Shown here one piece after another: positions 1 through 5,458 of a stretch of DNA of 6,769 bases. The position numbers and the translations under genes were made by a program. How positions within the stretch are numbered: the stretch's first letter is position 1; each line of letters opens with the position of its first letter. Source of the stretch: CAYRVX01 sp964642165 (GTDB taxonomy: Bacteria; Planctomycetota; Phycisphaerae; SM23-33); contig CAZXOC010000354.1 of assembly GCA_964642165.1 (NCBI GenBank), positions 1 to 6,769 on the forward strand. Direction: 5' to 3'. The notes under the pieces were generated by a model. The model had not been told where the DNA came from, did no database searches, and saw nothing but the letters and a program-made list of their open reading frames with translations.

Positions 1-102
1 GGACTCGCCCTGCATCGAGCCGGAGCAGTCCGGCGCGAGGGCCACGTCGGTCGGCTGCGCCGGCGACGCGCAGGGGCATGCCGCCCGACGGGGCGTGGGC
101 AC
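1..102 (-). CDS. Partial von Willebrand A (vWA)-type protein, N-terminal fragment
   Basis: Only about 34 codons are visible; the gene runs off the left edge of the window. Read on the minus strand from a GTG at 102-100, the frame encodes a stretch ending DCSGSMQGES. The Asp codon is at 30-28, and this matches the DxSxS metal-ion-dependent adhesion site (MIDAS) that opens vWA domains. Every one of the last 26 codons ends in G or C, whereas the alternative frame starting at the ATG near 79 uses many A/T-ending codons, so this is the coding frame. The start is uncertain: the GTG is the only start codon between the kinase stop and the motif, and no Shine-Dalgarno precedes it. The gene lies 24 bases downstream of the kinase stop in the same direction, so co-transcription is likely. 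vWA proteins of this kind often resemble TerY-like or Mg-chelatase-like partners in protein complexes, but the family cannot be fixed from this fragment. Confidence 0.5.
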   Translation of the reverse strand, partial: MPTPRRAACPCASPAQPTDVALAPDCSGSMQGES

Positions 103-126
103 GGGCCGAGCCGGACTTCGGCGAGG

Positions 127-1758
127 TCAGGCGGCGCCGTCGGCCTGATCCGCCGCCTCGGCCGCCAGGGGATGAACCGGCAGGTGCAGCGTGAACGTGG
201 CGCCGCGACCGGGGGTGCTCTTGAGGCTCAGGCGCCCGCCGAGCAGGTTGGTCAGCTCCCGGGAGATGGCCAGGCCCAGCCCGGTGCCCTGGGCCTCTTT
301 CGTGAGGGCCCGGTCGGTCTGGTAGAACTTCTCGAAGATGTGGGGCTGGTCGGCCTCGGCGATGCCCGGTCCGCTGTCGGAGACGGCGACGGTGACCTCG
401 TCGACCTTCTCGCCGTTTCGCAAGGGGTTCTCGCCGGCGGTGGTGAGGGTGACGCGCCCGCCGGCGGGGGTGAACTTGACCGCGTTGGACAGCAGGTTGT
501 AGAGGATCTGCTGGAGCCGCCCGCCGTCGGTGACGACGATCGGCAGGTCGGCGGCGAGCTCGCCGTGGAGGTCGAGCTGCTTCTTGTCGGCCAGCGGCTT
601 CATCAGCGCCAGCAGCGTCTCGCAGGTGTCGGTGACGGAGACCTTGTCGAACCGGACCTCGGCCTTGCCGGCGTCGATCTTGGCCATGTCCAGCAGGTCG
701 TTGATGACGCGGAGCAGGTCCTTGGCGGCGGTGGAGATGTTCTGCCCGTAGCGTCGGATGCGTTCGTCGTCGCGTTCGATGAGCAGGTCGGCGAAGCCGA
801 TGATGCTGTTCAGCGGCGTGCGAAGCTCGTGGGAGACGTTGGCGAGGAACTCGCTCTTGACCTTGTTGGCCTGGAAGAGCATCACGTTCGCCTCGGCGAG
901 CTCGTTGAGCTTCAGGTCCAGCGCGCGGTTGGCGTCGCGGAGGCGGTCGGTCTGGTCGGTGATGGCCTGGAGCATCTCGTTGAAGCTCTCGCCGAGGCGC
1001 TGGAGCTCGTCGCCGGTCTCGATGGCGCTTCGCACCGTCAGGTCGCCCTCGGCGACCTTGTCCGCCAGGTCGCGCAGGTCGCGCAGCGGGCGCAAAATCA
1101 ACCGCTGCGAGATGAGGGCGAAGAGGATGAACGCCAGCATGCCGGCGAGGACCGCCCCGACGAGGAACGCCCCTCGCGTCCACCAGACCAGCGGTCCGGC
1201 GGCCGTCTCGCCCGGCAGCGTCATGTCGATCATGCCGACGAGCTGCCCGGCCTGGAAACGCAACTTCGGGCGGTCGTGCTTGCGGTGACACTCCAGGCAC
1301 CGCGGCTCGATCCGGACCGCGCGGAAGGCGCGGTAGATCGTCTCGCCGCGCTCGCCCTCGTCCTCCATGATGGCGAGCTCCTGGTCGCGGTTGCGGCTGA
1401 AGGCCAGCCGGGCCTTCCGCGCGCGGGAGTCCAGCGACGGGGGGGCGTTGGCGTCCGGCTTGAGGACGATCACGGTCGGGCCGGTGCGTCCGGCCTCGGG
1501 GTCCGGCGGGGCGTAGAGCGCCACGACGCGGCTGGTCTTGTCGTCTGCGGCGGTCTTGTCCTTGCTGTGGACGCCCTGCCACTCGTTCAGCCGCAGACGC
1601 GTCAGCTCCGAGCCCGGGCGCTGGACGCCCTGCTCGGCCAGCAGCTCCAGGAAGTACCACGGGACGACCAGCGCCGCGGTGAGGATCCCCAGCACCGCCA
1701 CCGCGAACAGCAGGCGAAGCTTCGTCGCCAACGAGATTCGGACGAGCCGTCTGGCCAT
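127..1758 (-). CDS. Membrane sensor histidine kinase with Tll0287-like (DUF3365) haem-binding sensor domain
   Basis: This 543-residue protein has the full architecture of a transmembrane two-component kinase. A first membrane helix lies at about residues 14-36. An extracytoplasmic domain spans about 37-190 and carries CLECH (154-158), a c-type haem attachment motif placed as in Tll0287-like/DUF3365 sensors. A second helix lies at about 191-216, a HAMP linker at about 217-270 and a coiled-coil stretch to about 305. The HisKA box has the phospho-acceptor H310 in VSHELRTPLN. The HATPase domain has an N box around N421-N425, G1 DSGPGI (461-466), an F box FEKFYQ and G2 GTGLGLAI (491-498). All catalytic boxes are intact. 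There is no receiver domain and no response regulator in the window. The ATG is chosen because the N-terminus starts just before the first helix and a good promoter ends 9 bases upstream. Sensing redox state, oxygen or NO through haem is inferred from the family. Confidence 0.95.
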   Translation of the reverse strand: MARRLVRISLATKLRLLFAVAVLGILTAALVVPWYFLELLAEQGVQRPGSELTRLRLNEWQGVHSKDKTAADDKTSRVVALYAPPDPEAGRTGPTVIVLKPDANAPPSLDSRARKARLAFSRNRDQELAIMEDEGERGETIYRAFRAVRIEPRCLECHRKHDRPKLRFQAGQLVGMIDMTLPGETAAGPLVWWTRGAFLVGAVLAGMLAFILFALISQRLILRPLRDLRDLADKVAEGDLTVRSAIETGDELQRLGESFNEMLQAITDQTDRLRDANRALDLKLNELAEANVMLFQANKVKSEFLANVSHELRTPLNSIIGFADLLIERDDERIRRYGQNISTAAKDLLRVINDLLDMAKIDAGKAEVRFDKVSVTDTCETLLALMKPLADKKQLDLHGELAADLPIVVTDGGRLQQILYNLLSNAVKFTPAGGRVTLTTAGENPLRNGEKVDEVTVAVSDSGPGIAEADQPHIFEKFYQTDRALTKEAQGTGLGLAISRELTNLLGGRLSLKSTPGRGATFTLHLPVHPLAAEAADQADGAA

Positions 1759-1767
1759 GCCGGCCCC

Positions 1768-1796
1768 ATTCTACGGCCGGGGTCGTGGCGAGCCAA
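1768..1796 (-). promoter_or_regulatory. Probable sigma-70-type promoter of the histidine kinase gene
   Basis: On the minus strand TTGGCT (1796-1791) is followed by a 17-base spacer and TAGAAT (1773-1768). The -10 hexamer matches consensus at five of six positions, the -35 at four of six, and the spacing is optimal. Only 9 bases separate the -10 from the kinase ATG, so transcription would start at or within a few bases of the start codon. No Shine-Dalgarno is present in that gap. The promoter would let the kinase be expressed independently of the MerR gene 50 bases upstream. Confidence 0.55.
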
Positions 1797-1808
1797 GGCG
1801 CTGTGGGC

Positions 1809-2069
1809 TCAGTCTCGCCGCGGGCGCATGTAGGTCTCGCGGATGGCCCGAAGGGTGTACCCCGACGCATTCAGTTGACGAATGAGCTGGATCCGCCGGA
1901 CGTGCTCGGCGGTGAAGTGGCGGACGCGCCGTCCGGGCTGGCGCACGGGCTCGATCAGCCCCAGCAGGATGTAGTACTCGACCGTCTGGGCGCTGACGCC
2001 CGCGGCGCGAGCGGCCTCGGAGAGTCGCAGTAATCCTTTGCCCGAAGGCTCTTTGCGTCCCTTCTTCAT
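1809..2069 (-). CDS. Short MerR-family DNA-binding protein (winged helix-turn-helix only)
   Basis: This is an 86-residue protein. It opens with a basic tail (MKKGRK), then a MerR-type helix-turn-helix: LRLSEAARAAGVSAQTVEYY, followed by the GLIEP turn, a wing rich in Arg, and the second helical pair with HVRRIQLIRQL and GYTLRAI. Full MerR regulators usually continue with a dimerisation coiled coil and an effector domain (about 120-270 residues in total). This one stops right after the DNA-binding domain, so it has no visible ligand or metal site. The frame extends upstream to 2144, but the ATG at 2069 is preferred because the domain begins soon after it and the extension would run through the divergent promoter region. 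It lies upstream of the kinase in the same direction and diverges from the membrane-protein gene at 2143, so it may control one or both; that is inference. Confidence 0.85.
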   Translation of the reverse strand: MKKGRKEPSGKGLLRLSEAARAAGVSAQTVEYYILLGLIEPVRQPGRRVRHFTAEHVRRIQLIRQLNASGYTLRAIRETYMRPRRD

Positions 2070-2079
2070 CGCCAGGAGA

Positions 2080-2085
2080 ATTATC
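2080..2085 (-). promoter_or_regulatory. Candidate -10 element of the MerR gene
   Basis: The minus-strand hexamer GATAAT (2085-2080) matches TATAAT at five of six positions and lies 10 bases before the ATG at 2069. No convincing -35 sits at the right distance; the only AT-rich patch upstream is at 2100-2112. There is no Shine-Dalgarno on the minus strand in the gap, which fits a leaderless or nearly leaderless transcript. Confidence 0.35.
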
Positions 2086-2105
2086 GCCCCGCCGGCGGCG
2101 AAAAC

Positions 2106-2134
2106 TTTAGTCCCGCCCCGTCCGGCGGTACAAT
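2106..2134 (+). promoter_or_regulatory. Probable promoter of the membrane-protein/URO-D-like operon
   Basis: On the plus strand TTTAGT (2106-2111) is followed by a 17-base spacer and TACAAT (2129-2134). The -10 is strong (five of six); the -35 is weak (three of six). The -10 ends 8 bases before the ATG at 2143, so the mRNA would start at or next to the start codon, and no Shine-Dalgarno is visible. The sequence CCGGCGG occurs at 2092-2098, inside the perfect palindrome CCGCCGGCGG (2089-2098), and again at 2122-2128 against the -10. The copies are 30 bases apart and could be operator half-sites, although such strings are common in DNA this GC-rich. Confidence 0.5.
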
Positions 2135-2142
2135 GACACCCC

Positions 2143-2715
2143 ATGGAATCGCTCAGAGAGACCTTCTTCGAGGATCCCTTCTACGTCTACGTCTTCCTCG
2201 CCCTGCTGGGCCTCGTCGTCGTCGGCGTCTGGTACAGCCGACGCCGCACCGGGCTGCTCCTGTGGCTGGCCCTGCTCGGCGCGATCGGCGCCGGCGTCTA
2301 CGTGCTGGAACGCGCCGTCGTGACCGACCGCGAGCAGATCCGCGCCGCGCTGGACGAGATGGCCGCCGCCGCCGCCCGGCAGGACATGGACGCCATCGCC
2401 CGGCACGTCGACGAGAAGTTCCGCGTCTTCGACAGCTACGTCGGGCGCGGGCTCGGTAAGGCCGCCACGCTGCTCGCCGCTCGCGGGGCGCTGGCGATGT
2501 GGAGCATCCGCGAGGTCCGCTTCGTCGGCGACCCGGAGGACGACCTCCAGATCGACGGCGGCAGCCACGCCGAGGGCACCGTCCGCACCACGCTGCTCTA
2601 CGGCAAGGGCAAGCTGCCCCGACGCTACTACCGTGCCTGGCGGCTTGAATGGGTCAGGCGCGCCGACGGGTGGAAGCTCCGCCGCGCGGAGCTCAGCGAC
2701 GACGTGATGCCGTAG
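2143..2715 (+). CDS. Two-helix membrane protein with probable NTF2-like cytoplasmic or periplasmic domain
   Basis: This is a 190-residue protein of unknown function. Two hydrophobic helices lie at about residues 13-31 and 37-55, separated by a short basic turn (YSRRRTG), which by the positive-inside rule places the turn in the cytoplasm. After them comes a soluble domain of about 130 residues. It begins with an amphipathic helix and a second helix of the type 'D-x-DAIARHVDEKF', and ends with two strands, WRLEWVRRADGWKLRRAEL. This order and the closing strand pair resemble the NTF2/SnoaL-like fold, a cone-shaped domain used for ligand binding or dimerisation. That assignment comes from pattern only. 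The start is supported by a strong -10 just upstream and by the helix position. The next gene follows after 38 bases on the same strand, so the two are probably co-transcribed. Confidence 0.8.
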   Translation: MESLRETFFEDPFYVYVFLALLGLVVVGVWYSRRRTGLLLWLALLGAIGAGVYVLERAVVTDREQIRAALDEMAAAAARQDMDAIARHVDEKFRVFDSYVGRGLGKAATLLAARGALAMWSIREVRFVGDPEDDLQIDGGSHAEGTVRTTLLYGKGKLPRRYYRAWRLEWVRRADGWKLRRAELSDDVMP

Positions 2716-2753
2716 CGAACGCCCGACAGGGAAGCCCGCGCCGAGGGAATCCC

Positions 2754-3734
2754 ATGACGTCCCGAGAGATCTTCCAAGCCGTCCTGACCTTCTCCGGCCC
2801 GCCGCGCGTCGGCATGACGCTGCCCGAGCCGTACCCCAACGACCTCCTCGGCGGCGGGCGCCGCGGCCGCGAGAACCAGCCCCTCGAGCCCCGCGGCGGC
2901 GAGCTGCGCCGCTGGCGCGACGAGTGGGGCGTCACGTGGGCCTCCCTGACCGACTACGACAAGGGCGAGGTCGTCGACCCGGCCATCGCCGACTGGTCCG
3001 ACCTGGACGCCTACGAGCCCCCGGACCTCGGCCGCCAGGACGACTACGCCGACGCCGCGGCCCGCTTCGCCGGCGACACGGAGCACTTCCGCGTGGGGGG
3101 CATCCCGGGCTTCACCTTCAACGTCGCCCGCAAGCTTCGCAAGCTGGACAGCTACCTCTGCGACCTCATGCTCGAGCCCGAGAACGTCCGCCGCCTCAAC
3201 GACCTCGTCCGCCGCGAGTTGCTCCGCGCCATCGACTGCTGGGCCGCCGCCGGCGCCGACGCCATCATGTTCCCCGAGGACTGGGGCACCCAGGACCGCC
3301 TCATGATCGCCCCGGCCATGTGGCGAGAGGTCTTCAAGCCCGAGTTCCAGGCCCTCGCCGGGCGGGCGCGGGACCACGGGCTCTACGTCCTGATGCATTC
3401 CTGCGGCAAGACCACCGACATCATCGGCGACCTGATCGACTGCGGCATCCAGTGCCTCCAGTTCGACCAGCCGCGTCTCCACGGCATCGAGACCCTCGCC
3501 GAGAGCTTCGGCGGGAAGGTGACCTTCTGGTGCCCCGTCGACATCCAGACCACCCTCCAGACACGCGACCCCGACCAGATCCGCGCCGAGGTGAGGCTGC
3601 TGGTCGAGCGGCTCGGCGGCTGCGGCGGGGGGTTCGTCGCCGGCTACTACGGCGGCAACGAGGCGATCGGCCTGACCCGCGACGTCCAGGACGTCGCCTG
3701 CAAGGCCTTCGTCGAGTTCGGCACCTACGCCTGA
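2754..3734 (+). CDS. Uroporphyrinogen decarboxylase-like protein (URO-D superfamily, methyltransferase-type)
   Basis: This 326-residue protein belongs to the URO-D superfamily, which covers haem biosynthesis HemE and zinc-dependent corrinoid methyltransferases such as MtaA and CmuA. It is unlikely to be HemE, because the N-terminal RQAGRY signature is missing. Visible family features are an acidic segment FPEDWG (173-178), the zinc-type motif HSCG (H215, C217), the strand and helix around LQFDQP, WCPVDIQTTL (C260) and the glycine-rich GGGFVAGYY near residue 291. In MtaA-type enzymes a second zinc cysteine follows that last glycine strand; here the place holds YYGG, so if zinc is bound, the third ligand must come from elsewhere. 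Methyl transfer is inferred from the family and the substrate is unknown. ATG 2754 is preferred over an upstream in-frame ATG at 2649 because MTSREIF is the family-type start, GAGGGA lies 5 bases before it, and the longer form would overlap the preceding gene. Only about 7 of 326 codons end in A or T. Confidence 0.9.
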   Translation: MTSREIFQAVLTFSGPPRVGMTLPEPYPNDLLGGGRRGRENQPLEPRGGELRRWRDEWGVTWASLTDYDKGEVVDPAIADWSDLDAYEPPDLGRQDDYADAAARFAGDTEHFRVGGIPGFTFNVARKLRKLDSYLCDLMLEPENVRRLNDLVRRELLRAIDCWAAAGADAIMFPEDWGTQDRLMIAPAMWREVFKPEFQALAGRARDHGLYVLMHSCGKTTDIIGDLIDCGIQCLQFDQPRLHGIETLAESFGGKVTFWCPVDIQTTLQTRDPDQIRAEVRLLVERLGGCGGGFVAGYYGGNEAIGLTRDVQDVACKAFVEFGTYA

Positions 3735-3740
3735 CGACAG

Positions 3741-3754
3741 GGGGCGTCTGCCCC
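3741..3754. terminator. Small GC hairpin between convergent genes
   Basis: GGGGC (3741-3745) pairs with GCCCC (3750-3754) around a four-base loop. It sits in the 24-base gap between the end of the URO-D-like gene and the end of the HEPN gene, where a bidirectional terminator would be expected. There is no T tract on either strand, so it would be a weak or factor-assisted terminator at best. Confidence 0.3.
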
Positions 3755-3758
3755 GAGG

Positions 3759-4163
3759 TCAGGTCGCCTGATCCCCCTCCATCACGCCTGCCGCCCAGAC
3801 CTTCACCCGGCGGACGCAGCCGCCTGCCCATGCCCGGTCGAAGGGTTCCTCGGGGCCCGTCGGCAGCTCGTCGTACCGAAGCACAATGGCGAAGGGCCCC
3901 AGGCGCCGCACGTCGGTCAGTTCATCGGGGAACGGCACCCCCCGCTCCCGGAGCAGGTCGATCAACTCCACAAGGTCGTGCGTCCGTCGGTACGGGATCG
4001 ATCGGGAAGCCAGCACCGCCTTGAGCGTCTTCTCGATCGCCTGCTGCGCGTGGAAGCCGATCATCTCGTCGGGCGAGCCCGGATCAGACAGGAGCTTCTC
4101 GACCACGAACTCATCCTGCGCCGCCTTCCGCAGGAGCATGTCGGCGCGTTCACGCGACAGCAT
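3759..4163 (-). CDS. HEPN-domain protein of an MNT-HEPN toxin-antitoxin-type pair
   Basis: This 134-residue all-helical protein matches the HEPN domain (PF05168 type). It starts with a helix carrying AxxDEFVVEKLL, then GFHAQQAIEKTLKAVL (about 36-51), the conserved HDL (62-64) before the third helix, and a closing segment with LRYDE (95-99) and an amphipathic helix. Active HEPN ribonucleases and HepT carry an R-x4-6-H motif. I see none here: in LRYDELPTG no His follows, and the only His residues are H38 and H62. So RNase activity is doubtful, and Y97 is a conceivable modification site for the partner. ATG 4163 is chosen because the domain starts there and GCAGG lies just upstream. It overlaps the end of the nucleotidyltransferase gene by 14 bases in another frame, which is typical of translational coupling. 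By hand count 18 of 134 codons end in A or T, against about 2% in the gene at 2754. Confidence 0.88.
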   Translation of the reverse strand: MLSRERADMLLRKAAQDEFVVEKLLSDPGSPDEMIGFHAQQAIEKTLKAVLASRSIPYRRTHDLVELIDLLRERGVPFPDELTDVRRLGPFAIVLRYDELPTGPEEPFDRAWAGGCVRRVKVWAAGVMEGDQAT

Positions 4164-4467
4164 CGAAGACCTGCCCCTCTGTCGCCGCCTCGTAGGCGAT
4201 CGTGCCCGGCGTGCCGGACCACTTGCGATAGCTCTCGGCATCGATCACGAGGACGTCCACGGGGATCCGAAGCGGGCGCAGGACGTCGCGCAGGCGAACC
4301 ATCTCCGCTCGCATCGCACGGACCTGCGGCTCCACCACGAGGAAATCCACGTCGCTGTCCGGACCGGGCTCGCCCCGGGCGTGGGAGCCGAACAGGATGA
4401 CCGTCGCGCCCGGAGCCGCCTGACGCAACATCCCCGCCGCCCTGTCGATCGTCTCCCTGTCGACCAT
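4150..4467 (-). CDS. Minimal nucleotidyltransferase (MNT, MntA-like) partner of HEPN protein
   Basis: This 105-residue protein is a stand-alone DNA polymerase beta-type nucleotidyltransferase domain. It has the family's GSHARG (27-32) followed by DSDVD with metal-binding D39 and D41, and a third acidic residue D71 in IPVDVLVID. All three catalytic acids and the GS motif are present, so activity is expected. In the characterised MntA/HepT system the MNT protein adds AMP to a tyrosine of the HEPN toxin and neutralises it; that role is inferred here from pairing. The start is uncertain: ATG 4467 (MVDRETID) fits the usual family start, with GGGAAG 10 bases upstream, while an in-frame ATG at 4485 would add six residues. 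A weak -10 (TAGACT, 4528-4523, minus strand) could drive the pair. Thirteen of 105 codons end in A or T. Confidence 0.9.
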   Translation of the reverse strand: MVDRETIDRAAGMLRQAAPGATVILFGSHARGEPGPDSDVDFLVVEPQVRAMRAEMVRLRDVLRPLRIPVDVLVIDAESYRKWSGTPGTIAYEAATEGQVFDAVA

Positions 4468-4613
4468 CGCTCGCGAGCTTCCCATCCGGATGCGACCCGT
4501 CGCGAGTCGGCATCGTTCCCGCAGTCTACTCAGCTCGCGCCCGGGAAGCCAGAGCATCTCGCCACGCGCCGGGCCGTCCGACGGCGGGAGCGAGCGCATC
4601 CCTCGACCCCGCC

Positions 4614-4631
4614 GCGGCCGCTCCGGGCCGC
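4614..4631 (-). terminator. GC hairpin just after the amidohydrolase stop
   Basis: GCGGCC (4614-4619) pairs perfectly with GGCCGC (4626-4631) around a six-base loop, one base beyond the minus-strand stop codon at 4635-4633. No T tract follows. It may slow or end transcription of the URO-D-like/amidohydrolase pair. The rest of the 165-base gap (4468-4632) shows only a weak -10-like TAGACT and no further gene. Confidence 0.3.
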
Positions 4632-4632
4632 C

Positions 4633-5427
4633 TCAGATGCCCAACAGCCGCCGCGCGTTGCCGGAGAGGATGCCCTCCAGCTCCGCCTCCGTCAGGCCGA
4701 GTTGCCGCAGCTTCGCCAGGTCGCCCGCCTGGCTGGCCCACGGCCAATCCGTCCCGAACAGCACGCGCTCGGGCCCGTGGCGGCGGATCATCGCCACCAT
4801 CCGCTCCGGGGGCAGGTCGTCCAGGCTGAACGACGTCTCGAAGTGCAGCTCCCGCCCGACCAGCAGTTCCTCGGACTCCCGCCACATCTTCCAGCCGCCC
4901 ATGTGTGTGCAGACGGCCTTCAGGCGGCCGAAGCGATCCAGCACGCGGGCCGTCCGGGCCGGCTCGGCGCGGTCGTCCGTCAGCGGGAAGGCGATGTCCC
5001 GCCCGCAGTGGAACTCCACCACCAGCCCCAGCGACTCGCACGCCGCGTAGATCCCGTCCATCCGCGGCTCGTCGATGGCGAACTGCTGGTACATCGGGTG
5101 GAGCTTCAGCCCGACGAAGCCCTCCTCGGCGATCCGCTCGACCCACTCGCCCGCCCGCGGCGTGTCGGGGTGCAGCGACGGCAGCGGGACGATCCGCTCC
5201 GAGCGGATGTCGCGGCACCACGCGAGGATGCCCTCGGCCTGCTCCGGCTTCGTCGCGATCGCGCAGACCACCGAGATGTCCACGCCGGCCTCGTCCATGG
5301 ACGCCAGCAGCCCGTCGACCGTGCCGGGCCCGACCGTCCGCCAGGGGCACTCGGCCTCGAGCTTCTCGATCGCCCGCGCGGCGAGCGAATCGGGGAACGC
5401 ATGCGTATGTACGTCGATGACGGGCAT
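4633..5427 (-). CDS. Amidohydrolase-2 family metal-dependent hydrolase or decarboxylase (ACMSD-like TIM barrel)
   Basis: This 264-residue protein fits the amidohydrolase-2 family (PF04909), relatives of aminocarboxymuconate-semialdehyde decarboxylase (ACMSD) and hydroxybenzoate decarboxylases. The metal site is complete: the HxH pair in DVHTH (H7, H9) on strand 1, H140 in VEFHCGRD, H175 in THMGG and D227 in GTDWPW. GLKLHP (K108, H110) is also conserved, and the protein ends in the typical NARRLLGI. It is slightly shorter than ACMSD, which is normal for the compact branch. ATG 5427 (MPVIDVHTH) is preferred because the family starts at this strand. An in-frame GTG at 5454 would add nine residues and leave only 4 bases after the preceding gene, but has no ribosome binding site. 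With the ATG the gap is 31 bases, so the gene is the second of a two-gene operon. The substrate is unknown; a decarboxylase or lactone-type hydrolase role is inference. Confidence 0.9.
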   Translation of the reverse strand: MPVIDVHTHAFPDSLAARAIEKLEAECPWRTVGPGTVDGLLASMDEAGVDISVVCAIATKPEQAEGILAWCRDIRSERIVPLPSLHPDTPRAGEWVERIAEEGFVGLKLHPMYQQFAIDEPRMDGIYAACESLGLVVEFHCGRDIAFPLTDDRAEPARTARVLDRFGRLKAVCTHMGGWKMWRESEELLVGRELHFETSFSLDDLPPERMVAMIRRHGPERVLFGTDWPWASQAGDLAKLRQLGLTEAELEGILSGNARRLLGI

Positions 5428-5458
5428 GGGGGCTTCGCTTTCGGTCCGGGTCACGGCG

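Noticed and set aside
172..1833. Long plus-strand open frame (553 codons) opposite the histidine kinase
   Set aside because: It is a shadow of the GC-rich kinase gene. Its product is low-complexity, rich in Val, Leu, Gly and Glu with no domain pattern, while the opposite strand encodes a complete kinase.
2070..2144. N-terminal extension of the MerR protein up to 2144
   Set aside because: The extra 25 residues have no similarity to MerR starts and the DNA is the divergent promoter region; ATG 2069 begins just before the helix-turn-helix domain.
2924..4024. Plus-strand open frame (366 codons) overlapping the URO-D-like gene in another frame
   Set aside because: The product is almost entirely Arg, Pro and Gly, a typical frame-shifted shadow of a high-GC gene, and it runs past the true stop into the opposite-strand HEPN gene.
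4468..4513. ATG at 4513 placed 9 bases after TAGACT as a leaderless start for the MNT gene
   Set aside because: That ATG is not in the nucleotidyltransferase frame; its own frame gives a Gly/Arg-rich shadow product. The hexamer was kept only as a weak promoter candidate.
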